Origin: Streblospio benedicti
Lineage: Eukaryota; Annelida; Polychaeta; Spionida; Spionidae
NCBI GenBank assembly: GCA_019095985.1
Contig: CM032666.1
Span: 5,381,023-5,445,022 of the forward strand
Direction: 5' to 3'
Length of the DNA stretch: 64,000 nt
Shown here: piece by piece, positions 12,299 to 44,396 of the stretch
Numbering within the stretch: the first letter of the stretch is position 1
Layout: each line of letters opens with the position of its first letter
Translations under genes and position numbers: made by a program
Notes under the pieces: generated by a model
Database searches by the model: none
Told to the model about the DNA's origin: nothing
The model's input: only the letters and a program-made list of their open reading frames with translations

Positions 12299-12398
12299 NN
12301 NNNNNNNNNNNNNNNNNNNNNNNNNNNNNNNNNNNNNNNNNNNNNNNNNNNNNNNNNNNNNNNNNNNNNNNNNNNNNNNNNNNNNNNNNNNNNNNNNN
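12299..12398. other. Assembly gap (100 N)
   Basis: Exactly 100 N, the usual placeholder for a gap of unknown size. The flanks on the two sides belong to mirrored copies of the same locus. Confidence 0.99.
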
Positions 12399-12632
12399 AA
12401 GTTTTGTACAAACTTTGATGAGTTTGAATCAATGTTTGAAGATCATATTTTCATGATAAATATTGAGGTTTGTTTACAGTTTTGATACATCGTCCCTAAA
12501 GTTGCCTCTTTTTTTTAATCAAAAGTCGGGTTGCTCCTTTCCCATTTTAGGCCATGCTTTTATCCAAAGCATCCTAAAGAATTGATGTCGCTTAAAAAAG
12601 AAGTGGAATAAAACTAGTGTCAGATTATTTAC

Positions 12633-32887
<20,255 letters not shown>

Positions 32888-32956
32888 CTGAAAAAAACTA
32901 ATCCGCTGAGTACAAACATGATAACCATAGTATCACCCCTCTTCGCAATTACATGA

Positions 32957-33275
32957 AAAAGACTGATAAATACACAAAACCGGGTGAATTGTTAACATGA
33001 CTTATGTTATCTGGTGAGTTCTTAGGGCATATCACGGCGAGCCCGAAGGGCGAGCCGTGATACACCCCATAGTGCATTGGTAGGTAGGGATGTTGGTACC
33101 ACTTGGGGTGAATAATGTTATACACCATTGTACAGCTGAACGTCTCTACATTATTCACCCCAACTGATACCAAAACCTAAAAATCAGGGACCTAGCCAAT
33201 GCACTAACAAGAACGAATCCCAATAACATAAGTCATGTTACACAACGAACCCGGTTTTGTATTTATCAGTCTTTT
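32957..33275. mobile_element. Foldback element (319 bp) with a nested hairpin
   Basis: Left arm AAAAGACTGATAAATAC... is mirrored by ...GTATTTATCAGTCTTTT. The arms stay alignable for about 130-150 bp each (AACATGACTTATGTTA, TGCATTGG, GGGGTGAATAATGT), so nearly the whole unit folds back. The left arm alone contains an extra perfect hairpin (ATCACGGC..CCCGAAGGGC..GCCGTGAT, about 33034-33061). No ORF. Confidence 0.75.
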
Positions 33276-33456
33276 ATAAACAACCATAACACTGTTTTAA
33301 AATATCTTAGCTTCAAAGAAATAATAAATATTCTTATGTTTGCAAATCATCGTCGTAAACTTTCAGTTTCAATTCTTTATTTAGAGAGTGTACCAAGTCA
33401 AACATTGAATATAACAAAATAGGTACATTAAAAGAAGGAAGTGGCTAGGGACATTT

Positions 33457-33501
33457 GTCGGCTCCCTAGCCTACCCTCAGTGTGTAAGCTAGGGAGCCGA
33501 C
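33457..33501. repeat. 14-bp perfect stem-loop with an alternative fold
   Basis: GTCGGCTCCCTAGC (33457-33470) and GCTAGGGAGCCGAC (33488-33501), 17-nt loop. A second, competing stem GGCTAGGG/CCCTAGCC uses 33443-33450 and 33464-33471. It could be the end of a short transposon or a transcribed hairpin. Confidence 0.7.
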
Positions 33502-33527
33502 GAAAATATCTATAATAGTAGTGTAAC

Positions 33528-33838
33528 AGCTTACCACTTTAGACATATATGAAGATAAGATTTTCCTGTTATCCTATAACAAATGTTTTGGTTACAACAT
33601 AGACAAATACTTTTTATGCATACATGATATTTGCATAAAACATTAAAGATGGTTATGTTGAGAGGCTAAATTGAGTATGCCTAATAAATTTATTTCAATT
33701 AAATTGTACTTCGTACATATGTATATGTCAGAAGGATTCATATCTTTAAATTAAAGCACTAAGCATACATTTTTGTGTATTAGCTTACCCCTTTAATAAG
33801 AAATATATGAAGATTATATCATCCTGTTATCCTATACA
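33528..33838. repeat. Direct repeat pair of about 58 bp
   Basis: About 33528-33585 and 33781-33838 both read CAGCTTACC/TAGCTTACC...ATATATGAAGAT...CCTGTTATCCTATA. In the second copy the sequence is cut exactly at a CAGGGCTTGACAT terminus. Confidence 0.6.
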
Positions 33839-33910
33839 GGGCTTGACATAAGAAGTATTAATTAAATAGACAGAAGGGCTAGTTAGTTGATAAGTTGGCT
33901 AGCCCTTCTA
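33837..33910. mobile_element. hAT-like transposon terminus
   Basis: CAGGGCTTGACATAA starts at 33837 and is followed by a subterminal 11-bp stem AGAAGGGCTAG/CTAGCCCTTCT (33872-33882 and 33899-33909). A CAGGGCTTGACAT start followed by a CTAGCC/GGCTAG hairpin is a pattern seen at hAT ends. I could not find the matching other end up to 39 kb. It lies about 0.5 kb beyond the 3' end of the hAT-derived gene. Confidence 0.4.
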
Positions 33911-34406
33911 GTAACCAAATATCCCAGCAAGCACGTGCCGTTGGTGCGTGCCATCTGCGCCGCAGGCGTCTATTGACTAGGGGGGTCCGGGAGCATGCAC
34001 CCCCCACCCCCACCCCCCCACCGGAAAAATTTTGAAAATTGGAGGCAAAAGGGGCCATTCTGGGGTACTCTTGATGCAAATGAACATGTTCCAGGCAGCA
34101 GAAATTTGTCATTTTTCAGGGAAATTTTCTGTTTCAGTTCATTGCTGTTGTGTGTTGTATATTTTCAGGGTAAATGCAGTTTATCATATTTTGGAGAATG
34201 GAAAATGTTTTTAATACTGAATAAGTTTAGATATAAAATACTATGGTTTTATTGTAGCAAATGAATGGAATGTTCTGATTGCATATTCAATGAAATCACT
34301 TTTTTTTACAAATTCATGGACTATGAAATTTCAAGCATACAAATTCATCACATTCATCTCTTCACCACAAATAAATCACTGAAACATTTCAACAAGTCCA
34401 AATTAG

Positions 34407-37387
34407 TCAATAAAGTTCAGAATCACTGAAGTCGTCTTCTGGTGCATCAGCATCTGCACCAGACACCACCATGTAAGCAGAGAACTGGGCATAAGCCCGC
34501 TGTTCCTCACGCCTAAGATCCTCTGATGGACTTTTCAAGTCATCATCAGAGTAATAGCACTCATCATCATCCTCAACGATCATATCCGGGTCATCTGTCA
34601 TGGCTGCAGCCTGGACAGGTACAGGTTGAGGTGGTGCACCTGGTTCCAGAGCATCCTGGTCCTGGACAACTTTAGGCTCAGCAGGTAAGCGAGGAGCATC
34701 GTTGTTGGCATCACGTACCTTTCTTCTGTCTTTCACAGTCAGAAAGTGCTCAATGGCAGGCATGGGATCAAAGCCTGGCACTAGTTCACCATTCTCCTTG
34801 TGAGGCAGAACTGAAGCAGCTTCCAGCTTCACTGTCACAAGCTGACTGAGTGACTTATCAGACAAACAGCTCCTCCAATCAGTTTTAATCACATTCATAA
34901 GGCTGAACCCTCTCTCTGCCTCAGAGGAGGTAGCTGGGAGAGTGAGAACAAGGTCGATGAGTGATAGCACATTAGGGCAGGTTGGCTTGTACAGCTGGTT
35001 GATTTTTCTCCAGGTAGATGTGTGAGGTAGGTCATACCTGTAAATTACAATACAATGCATAAAGAGGATCTGTTTGATTAATCAGAGGAGACATTTAATT
35101 TACATCATTGCAGATAGATTGTGGTCACTGTTAAATGTAACCTTACCTATCATACAAAGCCGTTCTCAGACGAATCCATTCCGGATTCAGCTTGTCTATG
35201 TCCACCCCTTGACTTGCCAATGCACCTTCAAAGTGCTCCACCAATCTCTGCACTTGACCAACTCCAAAGTCTGAATGTAAGGTAAGCACAGTGTTAGAGG
35301 CAGCATAGATTAAAATGAAGCAGAGATTTTGAAGGTGGTTTATTTGTTAAATATGATGAAAAAAAGAAAGTTGTTAAGCAGGATTCTTAAAGCCTACCAG
35401 GGTTATCATTAAGAGTGAGAGGCCACACCGACAGATCTGCAAGACTACAGGCTTTGAGCAAACTGTCGTCTGCTTCAAATCTTGAAGACAGCTTCTTCAT
35501 GATATCATCAAGAAGCTTTTTGCGTGCTGCGACGAACTGGACATCATTTCCAGTCAGCTTCATCCCTCCAAACTCATCCTTCCCTTGAATTGTCTTGAGT
35601 TTTGGTCCATCACTGTTGAGGGAAACAAACAACTAAACACCTACACCAACCAAATCAAGTTATTATCAGTGCAGTGCTTAATGATTAACAAATTGTTGCT
35701 TTCCTTTGCAAGTAAATGATTAGAATGATTTGAAAGTATACTAACACCAGGTACTTATAAGCATGTACTAACTACATATATCTAGAAGCTGAATTCATAA
35801 CCAACCTCTCTTTGTATGAGCGAAGAATCTGTGTTGCTGTCTGAAGCTCCTTTCGGATTTCGCAGACTGAAGCATCACGCTTCTGAAAAGCTTGAGACAG
35901 GTCGCTTAGACAATCAACCACATCCCGGAGGAAGTGAAGCATGTACACACCATTCTTTGAGCCCAGCACTTTCATGAAGTTCTTTGCCTTTGCCTTCTGG
36001 ACACAGGTATCAGAATCTGAAAGCATAAATATTGCATTGACAGGTATGGTGCCTGGACCAGGCAATCTCGCTGTTGAGTTCATCTGCAAATATAATGAAT
36101 TGGAAACTGGACACCATTTCCTTGCTTTTGCCTATTGCCAAAGCTTATTAAAATTACTTTGTTCTATTATTAAAACACTGTTTGTAATGGCAATCAGGAA
36201 AAAAAATATTAATATAATCATACCTGGGTTAAATGTAGAGCAATGGCATTAAAGCCATTCAAGAGGTTGTCCAGAGCACGCTTGGTGTGGGGCAACCATC
36301 TCGTGCCTGACACCCTTGTAGGCATTAGTGGTGTTTGCTGTTGGCTTTTGAAGGTTTCCTTTAGTGAACTTCTGTTCAGGCCACTATTGCAGTAAAATAG
36401 ATAGAGGTTTGACATCATGGTTGAAACGCTGCCATACAATTTCACAGCTTTACAAGCATCTTTATATGCCAGCTCCAATCTGTGCGCAGAACAATGCACT
36501 GCAATCAGGTTGGGGTTCTGAAGATGCAGTCTCAGTTTGGCAATCACCCCTCCATTTTTGCCCTGCATCACTGTTGCCCCATCACTCCCCATCCCAATCA
36601 GTTTCTCTTTCCAAACTTCATTGAAATTTTCTTCAAGGGTTTCAATGATGGCAGAACTTATACCATTAGCATCAGCTTTGGCAATATTCTTGAAAGCAAG
36701 AAAATGCACGCCCAGTTTCCCTTCGTCACAGCTTCGGATGTAGATGACTTCAGCCTCAATATGTGCCGAGTCTGTAGCACCATCTGAAATCACTGATATA
36801 AACTTGGCTTCTGACACCTTTTCTATCAACTTTCTCCTCTCTACAGCTGCTATGCTCTCAACAAATTCTTTCGCCCTTTTATCGTTCCTGTATTGTGATT
36901 TGATTGGCAGCCCTTTTGCCTCATCATTATCACATAGGCCAGCGAAATCACTGAATGGCCTCCCACTCACAGCAATATAATGGGCATTCAACACAAGAAT
37001 TTTGAGATGCTCCACATCAGCTTTATTCATTTGCAGCAATTTTTTGTCCATTGGACCCTGGCCAAGCTGTGCAGATTCCTTGGCCTTGTTCGCCTTGTGA
37101 CCTTCTGAGTTATGGTGGGACTTCAAGGAATCAGTCTTGAAATTACTGCAACCCGTCACAAACATCCCAACCCTGTCATATTTTCTACAAATCTTGCAGA
37201 ACATCCTGCCTTTCCCATTGGTGACATGGTACTCCAACCACTCAAACTTGTTAAGCCACTGCTGTTGAAAAGATCTTATCCTATTGTCCTCTTCATATTT
37301 TCGTTGTTGCTCTAGTTTTTCTGCTGCTGTTTTGAGTTTTTTTGTAGGTGGTGGTTTTGCTTTGAATGATGTTAGATATTTATCCAT
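34407..37387 (-). CDS. hAT-transposase-derived zinc-finger protein (ZNF862-like), five exons
   Basis: Exons 36224-37387, 35806-36083, 35398-35612, 35147-35270 and 34407-35037 have GT-AG borders and phases 0, 2, 1, 2, giving 803 residues with no stop. N-terminus: basic, then a BED-like C2H2 finger (CKICRKYDRVG ... H..EGH, residues 63-97). The RNase H core keeps ISDGATDS (Asp 202/206), GMGSDGA (Asp 269) and CSAHRLEL (Cys 299). Exon 5 has SSEAERGFSLMNVIK, the hAT dimerisation region with its Glu, then an acidic tail ending DDFSDSELY. A polyadenylation signal (AATAAA on the minus strand) lies at 34248-34253. The layout resembles vertebrate ZNF862/KIAA1586-type hAT-derived proteins. It is either a domesticated host gene or an intact transposon; paired TIRs were not found. 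Confidence 0.85.
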
Positions 37388-38549
37388 TTTAAAGCCGAAA
37401 AGGTGAAAATATTAGCAAAATGTGAATTTTTCCGCCAAAGAACAGGTGCGATAGCAAGTGTTTTACTGGAACTGACTATTAACGTTTAACGTCAGACGTT
37501 TAACGTACATACCCCCCTCCGTGCCACAACCGGGAAATTATTTTGCGTAAAAAACGTATTCGATGTTTACGGTTTTGACTGTATTTCGTGTTTTATAAGA
37601 ATTATTGCAGAGCCTAAAATAATAGGAATTTCAACATGTCAATTTGCGTACGTGCATAAAATCGCACGTAGATTAATATTTTCACCATTAGGTGGTCATT
37701 TCGCTTGATCTTTATGTCAAATAAATTATCTAAACTAAGCAATCGCCGATCGCCGATTCGAATTTGACAGGCCGGCATCAGATTTTAAACTGCGTAGTAT
37801 CACAACTTATACTAATCGTATCAACATATGATTTCGGCTACAAACCAAACACAGCATAAATCATCATATCCTTTTAATGATAGATGCTGACTTACAATAT
37901 TTTGCTCTATAAACACCAGCAAACATCACAATACATATAATGGCAGCCACTCCAACTTTCATCTTTGTCAAGTCCGATTGGAATGTGAATCGTTTCGGAA
38001 GACATATTACTTCTCCGACGTCCACACTTGATCAGTAGTTTGCCAATCGCCTTTCTTGTCATCCGGACTTTAAGATATAAGTAGATGAGGCACGGGAGAC
38101 GAATAATATTAAGATTTTCCAACAAAAATATAATAAGCTGGTCAGCGCCATGACAGTTCCTTACCGTGTGCAGAAAACTAGGTCGGTGCTTGTTGATTGG
38201 TCAAAAACACCGCAAAGCCTCTATCAAGCGCGCAGGGTTATGTAAGATTCATAAAGGATAAAATGGTATTGAGGCTCGTTGCATGGTAGCCTAAATCTAA
38301 TGTGTTTCACGGCGATTTGAGCCAAGAATACTATGTGACAAAGGTAAACATACATGGGTTATTGACACTTACAGAGTCTAGTTCTTAATTTTATTTCAGT
38401 TTCAATGTAAAGATGGTGAGAAGACGATTCCATCCATATATCACATGCCGTGGTTTATTGCAGACAAATAAAAGTATTTGAGGCTTCAAATTTGTAATGG
38501 AAAGTGCATATTATATCGGCAAATAAACGCCGTTATCGGTCCCCTAAAA

Positions 38550-39240
38550 TCATTCTAGACCGGCGGACTACCAACTTCTAAATTTTATTATCCCTTTACA
38601 AAAGCTACTATCCCCGGGATAGCGGGATAGCGGCTATGTCGTATGGCGTAAAAACCACGCCGGCCAGATTGTACCTCATTAAAAATCATTATAAAATGCA
38701 AGTCCGGCCGTACCCGCTGTCCGTAGTCTAATAGTCCGGCCGTAGTGTCGAACGACGATAATTTAAGAAAACCAGCACAAATTGGACTTTCAATCTCTAC
38801 GACCGGAGCCTATCCGGAGCCCATCCGGAACGAAAGTACGCCGGCCGTAGAGCAAAAAATGCCGGGCTCGTGGGTATGATCCGGAAATCAATCCGGAGGT
38901 TTTTTCTACGGGCCGGATCTGGAACGAAGCCAAACGAAACCAAAACGGAGCCAAAACGGAGCATTTATTCCGGCCCAGAGCCTCATCCAGAGGAGATTAA
39001 CGTCGATCGATATTTCGCTTTGGATTAACGCCGATCGATATTTCACTTTGCGGCCGCCATACGAAAAATGACTTCTCCCAAGAAGTGGATTTTGCAGCCT
39101 CCGTTTAAATGCCCGGAACCTGAAATTCGCCGGCCGTAATGGTCCACGGATTCGGACTTTACCATATTTTTCAAGGGATTTTTTGAGATTCCGGCCGGAT
39201 AGGGGGGGTATGGAGCGTTGATTGGCTGAACATGTTTGAC
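38550..39240. repeat. CCGG/CCGGCCGTA-rich repeat block
   Basis: About two dozen CCGG sites in 0.7 kb, many as CCGGCCGTA or ATCCGGA(G/A), in an otherwise AT-rich region. The 39.0-kb part holds a duplicated GATCGATATTTC(G/A)CTTT. A 148-codon minus-strand ORF (38906-39352) is rich in Arg and probably a by-product. Likely an unclassified short mobile element. Confidence 0.5.
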
Positions 39241-39645
39241 CTTTCCTATCTATTGATATGCAAGAACAAGTGTACAACTTTGTCATTATGACTTGTGCAA
39301 GATGTCTATTTACAAATAAATACGAATTTAGGTCGTTTATACAATTATCCAATTCAGTAGAAATACCTTGACGTGTGCACTTTTCAAGCTTTAACTAGCA
39401 CTGGTGAGTTTCGACATGTTATCCAGCATTCAACACTTGTTTAAACAATTATAATCACTGAAATAACTATCCGACACTAGATTTGTGATATTATTGAACA
39501 TGAAACAGCATTTTCATTCACAAATTACTGCTAAACAAACTAAAATTGAGTTGACATTTCACAGATTTCAGTACCGCGATCACTACTAGTCTAAACATTT
39601 TTCGTTTGCTAAATGGAATACTTAGAGTCTAGGGGTGGACCATTA

Positions 39646-39985
39646 GGGACGGTGCAATATTTATCAGGCAGGGGGACCGGTGCATTTGGTAGGGGGACAG
39701 GTACTTTTTTTAAGGTGTAAAGTAGGGGGACTTGATGATTTTTCATTCTTGTTCAGCATGGGACATGTACTTTTTTGCAGCTTCTGAAATCCCACTTCGA
39801 CGTGAGCAAATCGGTACAAAGTAATCGCGAGAATATTCATGGGAAGGGACACAGACTTTTTTTTATGTATAGAGGTCATGGGACATCAGTTTTTTTCCAT
39901 CACATCAGCATGGGACAAGACCTTTTTTCAGATAAGTTTTTCGATATGCACCGGTCCCCCTGCCTGGTAAATATTGCACCGTCCC
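39646..39985. mobile_element. MITE with 40-bp TIRs and TTA target duplication
   Basis: GGGACGGTGCAATATTTATC and its inverse GGTAAATATTGCACCGTCCC bound a 340-bp unit. TTA lies on both sides, a 3-bp duplication typical of PIF/Harbinger elements. Inside are CATGGGACA repeats (about 39758, 39868, 39908). It is inserted into the end of the larger element 39631-42754. Confidence 0.7.
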
Positions 39986-40839
39986 TTACTTAATTGGGGG
40001 GTGCGGGAGTAAAATATGGAAAAAACTTGTTTGTTCACCGCACACATGGGAAAAAATTGTTTGTTCTCATTTAGAAAGGAAAAAAATGTTTGTTTCATTT
40101 GTAAAGAAAAAAAATGTTTGCACAAATGTCGATTTTTACTTACAGTATGTTTATTGATGGCAGTGATGGTACTGTATTTCTTCTGTATTCTGTATTTCAA
40201 ACATTAACACAAATATTCTGAATATGCCAAATACTTTATTGTCTACTTTCTCTTAAAGCAAAGGCAAATTTTCACACTGAAATGATATACATTGTACATA
40301 CCATGAATGAAGAAGTTCCTTCAATTTTTTTTTTTTTGAATGTCAGTGACATCTTGCTTGTACTGCGAGCAGGTCTCTCAATCTGATTAACAACATATAA
40401 TTGAATCTAAAACTTTATTTTTACATTTATCGCTTAAAAATTCAATATGTTACCAACAGTTTCTAGCATCCATAATGTATTCATGATTACATGAAGCATT
40501 ATTTGCATGCAATCAGCGTATTCTGTGTACCATATCCCTGTGCATGAAAGCTCGTGAGCTTTTATCTAAAAATGCTACTTTTTGGACCTTTGGCGATAGA
40601 AAAAGTTCTCATTTATACACCCAGGAGTGTATATTCAATTCTCACACCAAGGGTGTATTTATCAATGAATGGGGGTGATGATATACCTCATCTCACATCC
40701 CCCAAATATGGTCATCGTAGTAATTAGACTCCGCCCACTTTTACTACAATATTTACAAATCGTGCTATAAAGCCGCCCGATTGGTCAAAAGAAGTGGCGT
40801 GATGTTTACTATGATTCCTCATCACAGGACGAGTTGATT

Positions 40840-41590
40840 ATCTGAGGGGGGTTAGATCGTTTGTCTTTGGCAGAACTAGTTATTTTTAACTTTGCGGAAC
40901 AAACATTATTTTTTGCCGTTTTATATCATAACTTTATTGTGCTTCACTAGCAGTAAAATGTTTATTTTGAAAATATTCAGAAGTAAAATATTCATTCTAA
41001 AAAACTACCTACCCCTCTCAGATGGCTGGACGAGTTGATTATCTGAGGGGGGTTAGGTCGTTTGTCTTTGGCAGAGCTAGTTATTTTCAACTTTGTGGAA
41101 CAAACATTATTTTTTGCCGTTTTATATCATAACTGTAGTGTGCTTCACTAGCAGTAAAATGTTTATTTTGAAAATATTCAGAAGTAAAATATTCATTCTA
41201 AAAAACTACCTACCCCTCTCAGATGGCTGGACGAGTTGATTAAACATTATTTTTTTCCGTTTTATATCATAACTTTTTTGCGCTTCACTAGCAGTAAAAT
41301 GTTTATTTTGAAAATATTCAGAAGTAAAATATTTATTCTAAAAAACTACCTACCCCTCTCAGATGGCTGGACAAGTGATTATCTGAGAGGGGGGCCAGGT
41401 TGTTTGACTTTGGCTAAAACATTTATCTTCAATTTTTTTGTGCAAACATTATTTAATTCTGTTTTACAGCACAATTTTATTCTATTTCACTAGCAGTAAA
41501 ATATATGTTTTTTAAAGTTTTTAAATAATTTCTTTAAATTTCAGAAGTAGAATATGTATTTAAAGGTGCAACCTACCCCTCTCAGATGTA
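40840..41590. repeat. Tandem array of about 180-bp MITE-like units (four copies)
   Basis: Units of about 183 bp start ATCTGAGGGGGGTTAG and end CTACCCCTCTCAGAT, inverted ends of one another, joined by a GGCTGGACGAGTTGATT spacer. Unit 1 is about 40840-41022, unit 2 about 41040-41222, unit 3 (about 41240-41362) lacks its first 60-70 bp, and unit 4 (about 41378-41587) is more diverged. Interiors share TCACTAGCAGTAAAATGTTT. ORFs across the array are by-products. Confidence 0.75.
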
Positions 41591-41798
41591 GCGGCCCACA
41601 AGGGTGGGTAAAATGACTTTACTTATATGCATAGACCGTGTTTGTGACCTTTTAACCATCTCTTGAATTGAGTACATTTTTATGTTGCAAGCTGATTTGC
41701 ATATACCGCACTTGGACATTGAAATGCATAGTTTGAGTTTAAAGAATAAAATAGATATGTTTCTGATATGATTCCGAGGGTGAAGTGTGAGAAAAGGG

Positions 41799-41884
41799 TT
41801 ATCATATTGTGTTGGGTGTGATATGAGAAATATCATATCTGTAGAGAATCACTCATTCACACCCAACCCAATATGATAACCCTT
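41799..41884. repeat. 27-bp inverted repeat
   Basis: AAGGGTTATCATATTGTGTT then GGGTGTGA, mirrored after about 30 bp as TCACACCCAACCCAATATGATAACCCTT. Probably a very short foldback element. Confidence 0.65.
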
Positions 41885-42319
41885 AAATATAAAGCCCATC
41901 AGATCTTCAGAGTATTACTTATAAGCTGCGGATTACCAAATATAAGAGAGGTTCACTTGTCACAGTGATGCATCTAGGCCGCGTATTTACATATTTTACA
42001 ATTTTTTCACATAGGCATACACATTGTGTGTAAATTTGGAGAAAATCGAATAAAAAATAACCCAGCTAGATCTATGGTTTATACTTGCAAATTTTGATGG
42101 ACCCCAGGGTCATTATTCAACTATGGAATGATGATCATATAGGCAAATACGCTATGTATAAATTTGATGAAAATTGAAAAATATGATCCAGCTACGGTTT
42201 ATACTAAAAGATTTGATGAACCCCTGGGGGGGGGGGTCAATTTTCCACCATGGGGCATGATTCAACCATGGAATGACAATCTATTAGGCATACAAGTTGT
42301 GTGTAAGATTGATGAAAAT

Positions 42320-43320
42320 TGAATGAAAAATAAAGAAACTATTGTGCAAATATTAACTGTGGACGTACAGCCGAACGAGTTGACGGCCAAAAGGTGATCG
42401 GACAGGTGAGGTAAAAAATGTATATGGTTCTTTGAAGCTTCACACGTGAATAGCGTTAATTTATTTCGATTCATTTTCAACATTGACATATAAATATTAG
42501 TAGTATTTTCAATACATTCCACGTCATTTTAATACAATAGCAAAAAATACGAGTTAATTAAAATTTGAGAAGTCGTCATCAATTTTGTATGCAAAGAAAA
42601 TGTTAACATTAAAGTACAGATTGAAAAAAATGTTTGCCAGCGTCATCGTGTGAAAAAGAAAATGTTTGCATTATATGGTTGTGTGAAAAAAATTGTTTGT
42701 TTGAAAAAATTTTACTCGCGTCCTCCCCCCCCAACTAAGTAATGGTCCGCCCCTTAGCAAATGCAAACTACACAATGTTGTTTACATTATGAATACAATC
42801 TCAAGTTTATTTATCTAAGTTCTAACTCCAAAAGAGAATGAAAAATAAAGAAACTATTGTACAAATATTAATTGTGGACGTACAGCCGAACGAGTTGACG
42901 GCCAAAAGGTGATCTGACAGGTGTCAGAGGTAAAAATTGTATATGGTTCTTTGAAGCTTCACACGTGAATAGCGTTAATTTATTTCGATTCATTTTCAAC
43001 ATTGACATATAAATATTAGTAGTATGTTCAATTCATTCCACGCCGTTTTAATACAATAATAATAAATACAAATTAATTAAAATTTGAGAAGTCGTCAATT
43101 TTGTATGCAAGAAAAACGTTTACATTAAAGTACTGATTGGAAAAAATGTTTGCCAGCGTCATCGTGTGAAAAAGAAAATGTTTGCATAATATGGTCATGT
43201 GAAAAAAATTGTTTGTTTGAAAACAAATTTACTCGCGTTCCAACCCCCTCCCCCCCCCTCTCCCAACTAAGTAATGGTCCGCCCCTTAGCAAATGCAAAC
43301 TACACAATGTTGTTTACATT
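42320..43320. repeat. Direct duplication of about 490 bp
   Basis: 42325-42780 and 42836-43320 match closely, starting AATGAAAAATAAAGAAACTA and ending GCAAACTACACAATGTTG. Both include the TIR end GGTCCGCCCCTTAG. The spacer TTTACATTATGAATACAATC recurs once more at about 43490, so a third partial unit exists. This is a tandem duplication of a transposon end. Confidence 0.75.
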
Positions 43321-44396
43321 TATTGTTTGATTTTGTAATATTCCTATTTAAAAAAAAAAAAAATAAGTTGAGAAGGACACTAGAGATGTCGAAACATGAC
43401 TAAATAAATTTGATTCTTCACTAAAAATAGGACTTTGTTTTTCGATTATAAGGCAGCAGAAACAGAAATAACAAACACAAACAAAACATGTTTACATTAT
43501 TAATACAATCTCAAGTTTATTTCTCTAACTCCAAAAGCGTTTCTGGCGCAAAATGATGCATTTCATTTGATTGGTTGCTGGGTTGCGTGCAACCGAGAGT
43601 TTCATGTGATTGGTAGTACGTTGACATGCACAAAGGAATTTAATACTGCATATGATTGGTTATACCCTATATGGGCTTCACACTAACCAAACACGGGAGT
43701 GCGCGCAATCCATACAACATACCGCGCTTACCATTTCGTGAGCGTGATCACGAAAATGCCCACTGATTGGCTGATTGGCGTTCACGCTAAACAAATGTGT
43801 GTGTGTGTGTGGGGGGGGGGTTATAAGGGGTCTAGCAATCCCATATCCCTCTTCTTTGGGCCCCTTTCCCCCCCTTAACCCTCATTTTTCCCCTTTTCCC
43901 CTTATCCCTCTTTTTTCCAGCCTTTTTCCCCTTATCCCACTTCCATATACCCCCCCCCCCCAAAGTGGTTTGCGCGTACACGCACCTGGAATGCGCGTAA
44001 TCTAGGTGCGTTTTGAGCTTGTTGGCCAACCATAGGCGACGGCTAGAGGTCGCGTGACTTCACTCGGTAATATGAATATCTACAGGGAGTGGTCACAAAA
44101 TACAGAGGGGGGGGCGTGAAGAGAAATTGGGAGGGCATGAAAAAAATCATGGTGCTCTGGGGGGGGGGCGCAAGAAAAATAACATATAGGCTAGGGAGGG
44201 CGCAATTTTTTAAAACTAACATTCTAAGAATTTACGCGCTTTTGTCGCGAATCGAGACAAAGAATATCATGAATTACACTACAGCTGATAGCAGGTTACT
44301 AGTATTTATCATTTAACTTTAAAACACAAATAAAAATATCATCAATTCTGCAAGATTTTATTCTTTATACAATCAGTTACATATTAAGCATGACAT

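Larger units (their letters stand above)
39631..42754. mobile_element. TIR element (GGGGYGGACCATTACTTA ends), nested host
   Basis: Left end AGGGGTGGACCATTA..CTTAATTGGGGGG then AAAA.TTGTTTGTT repeats; right end (inverse) AGGGGCGGACCATTACTTAG then GTTGGGGGGGG. The left end is interrupted by a separate MITE at 39646-39985. Both subterminal regions hold AAAAAATTGTTTGTT/GAAAATGTTTGC repeats. No transposase is visible in the 3 kb, so the element is non-autonomous or very degraded. Confidence 0.6.

Noticed and set aside
38906-39352. 148-codon Arg-rich ORF upstream of the hAT-derived gene
   Set aside because: It arises from CCGG-rich repeat sequence; no conserved motif and no start context.
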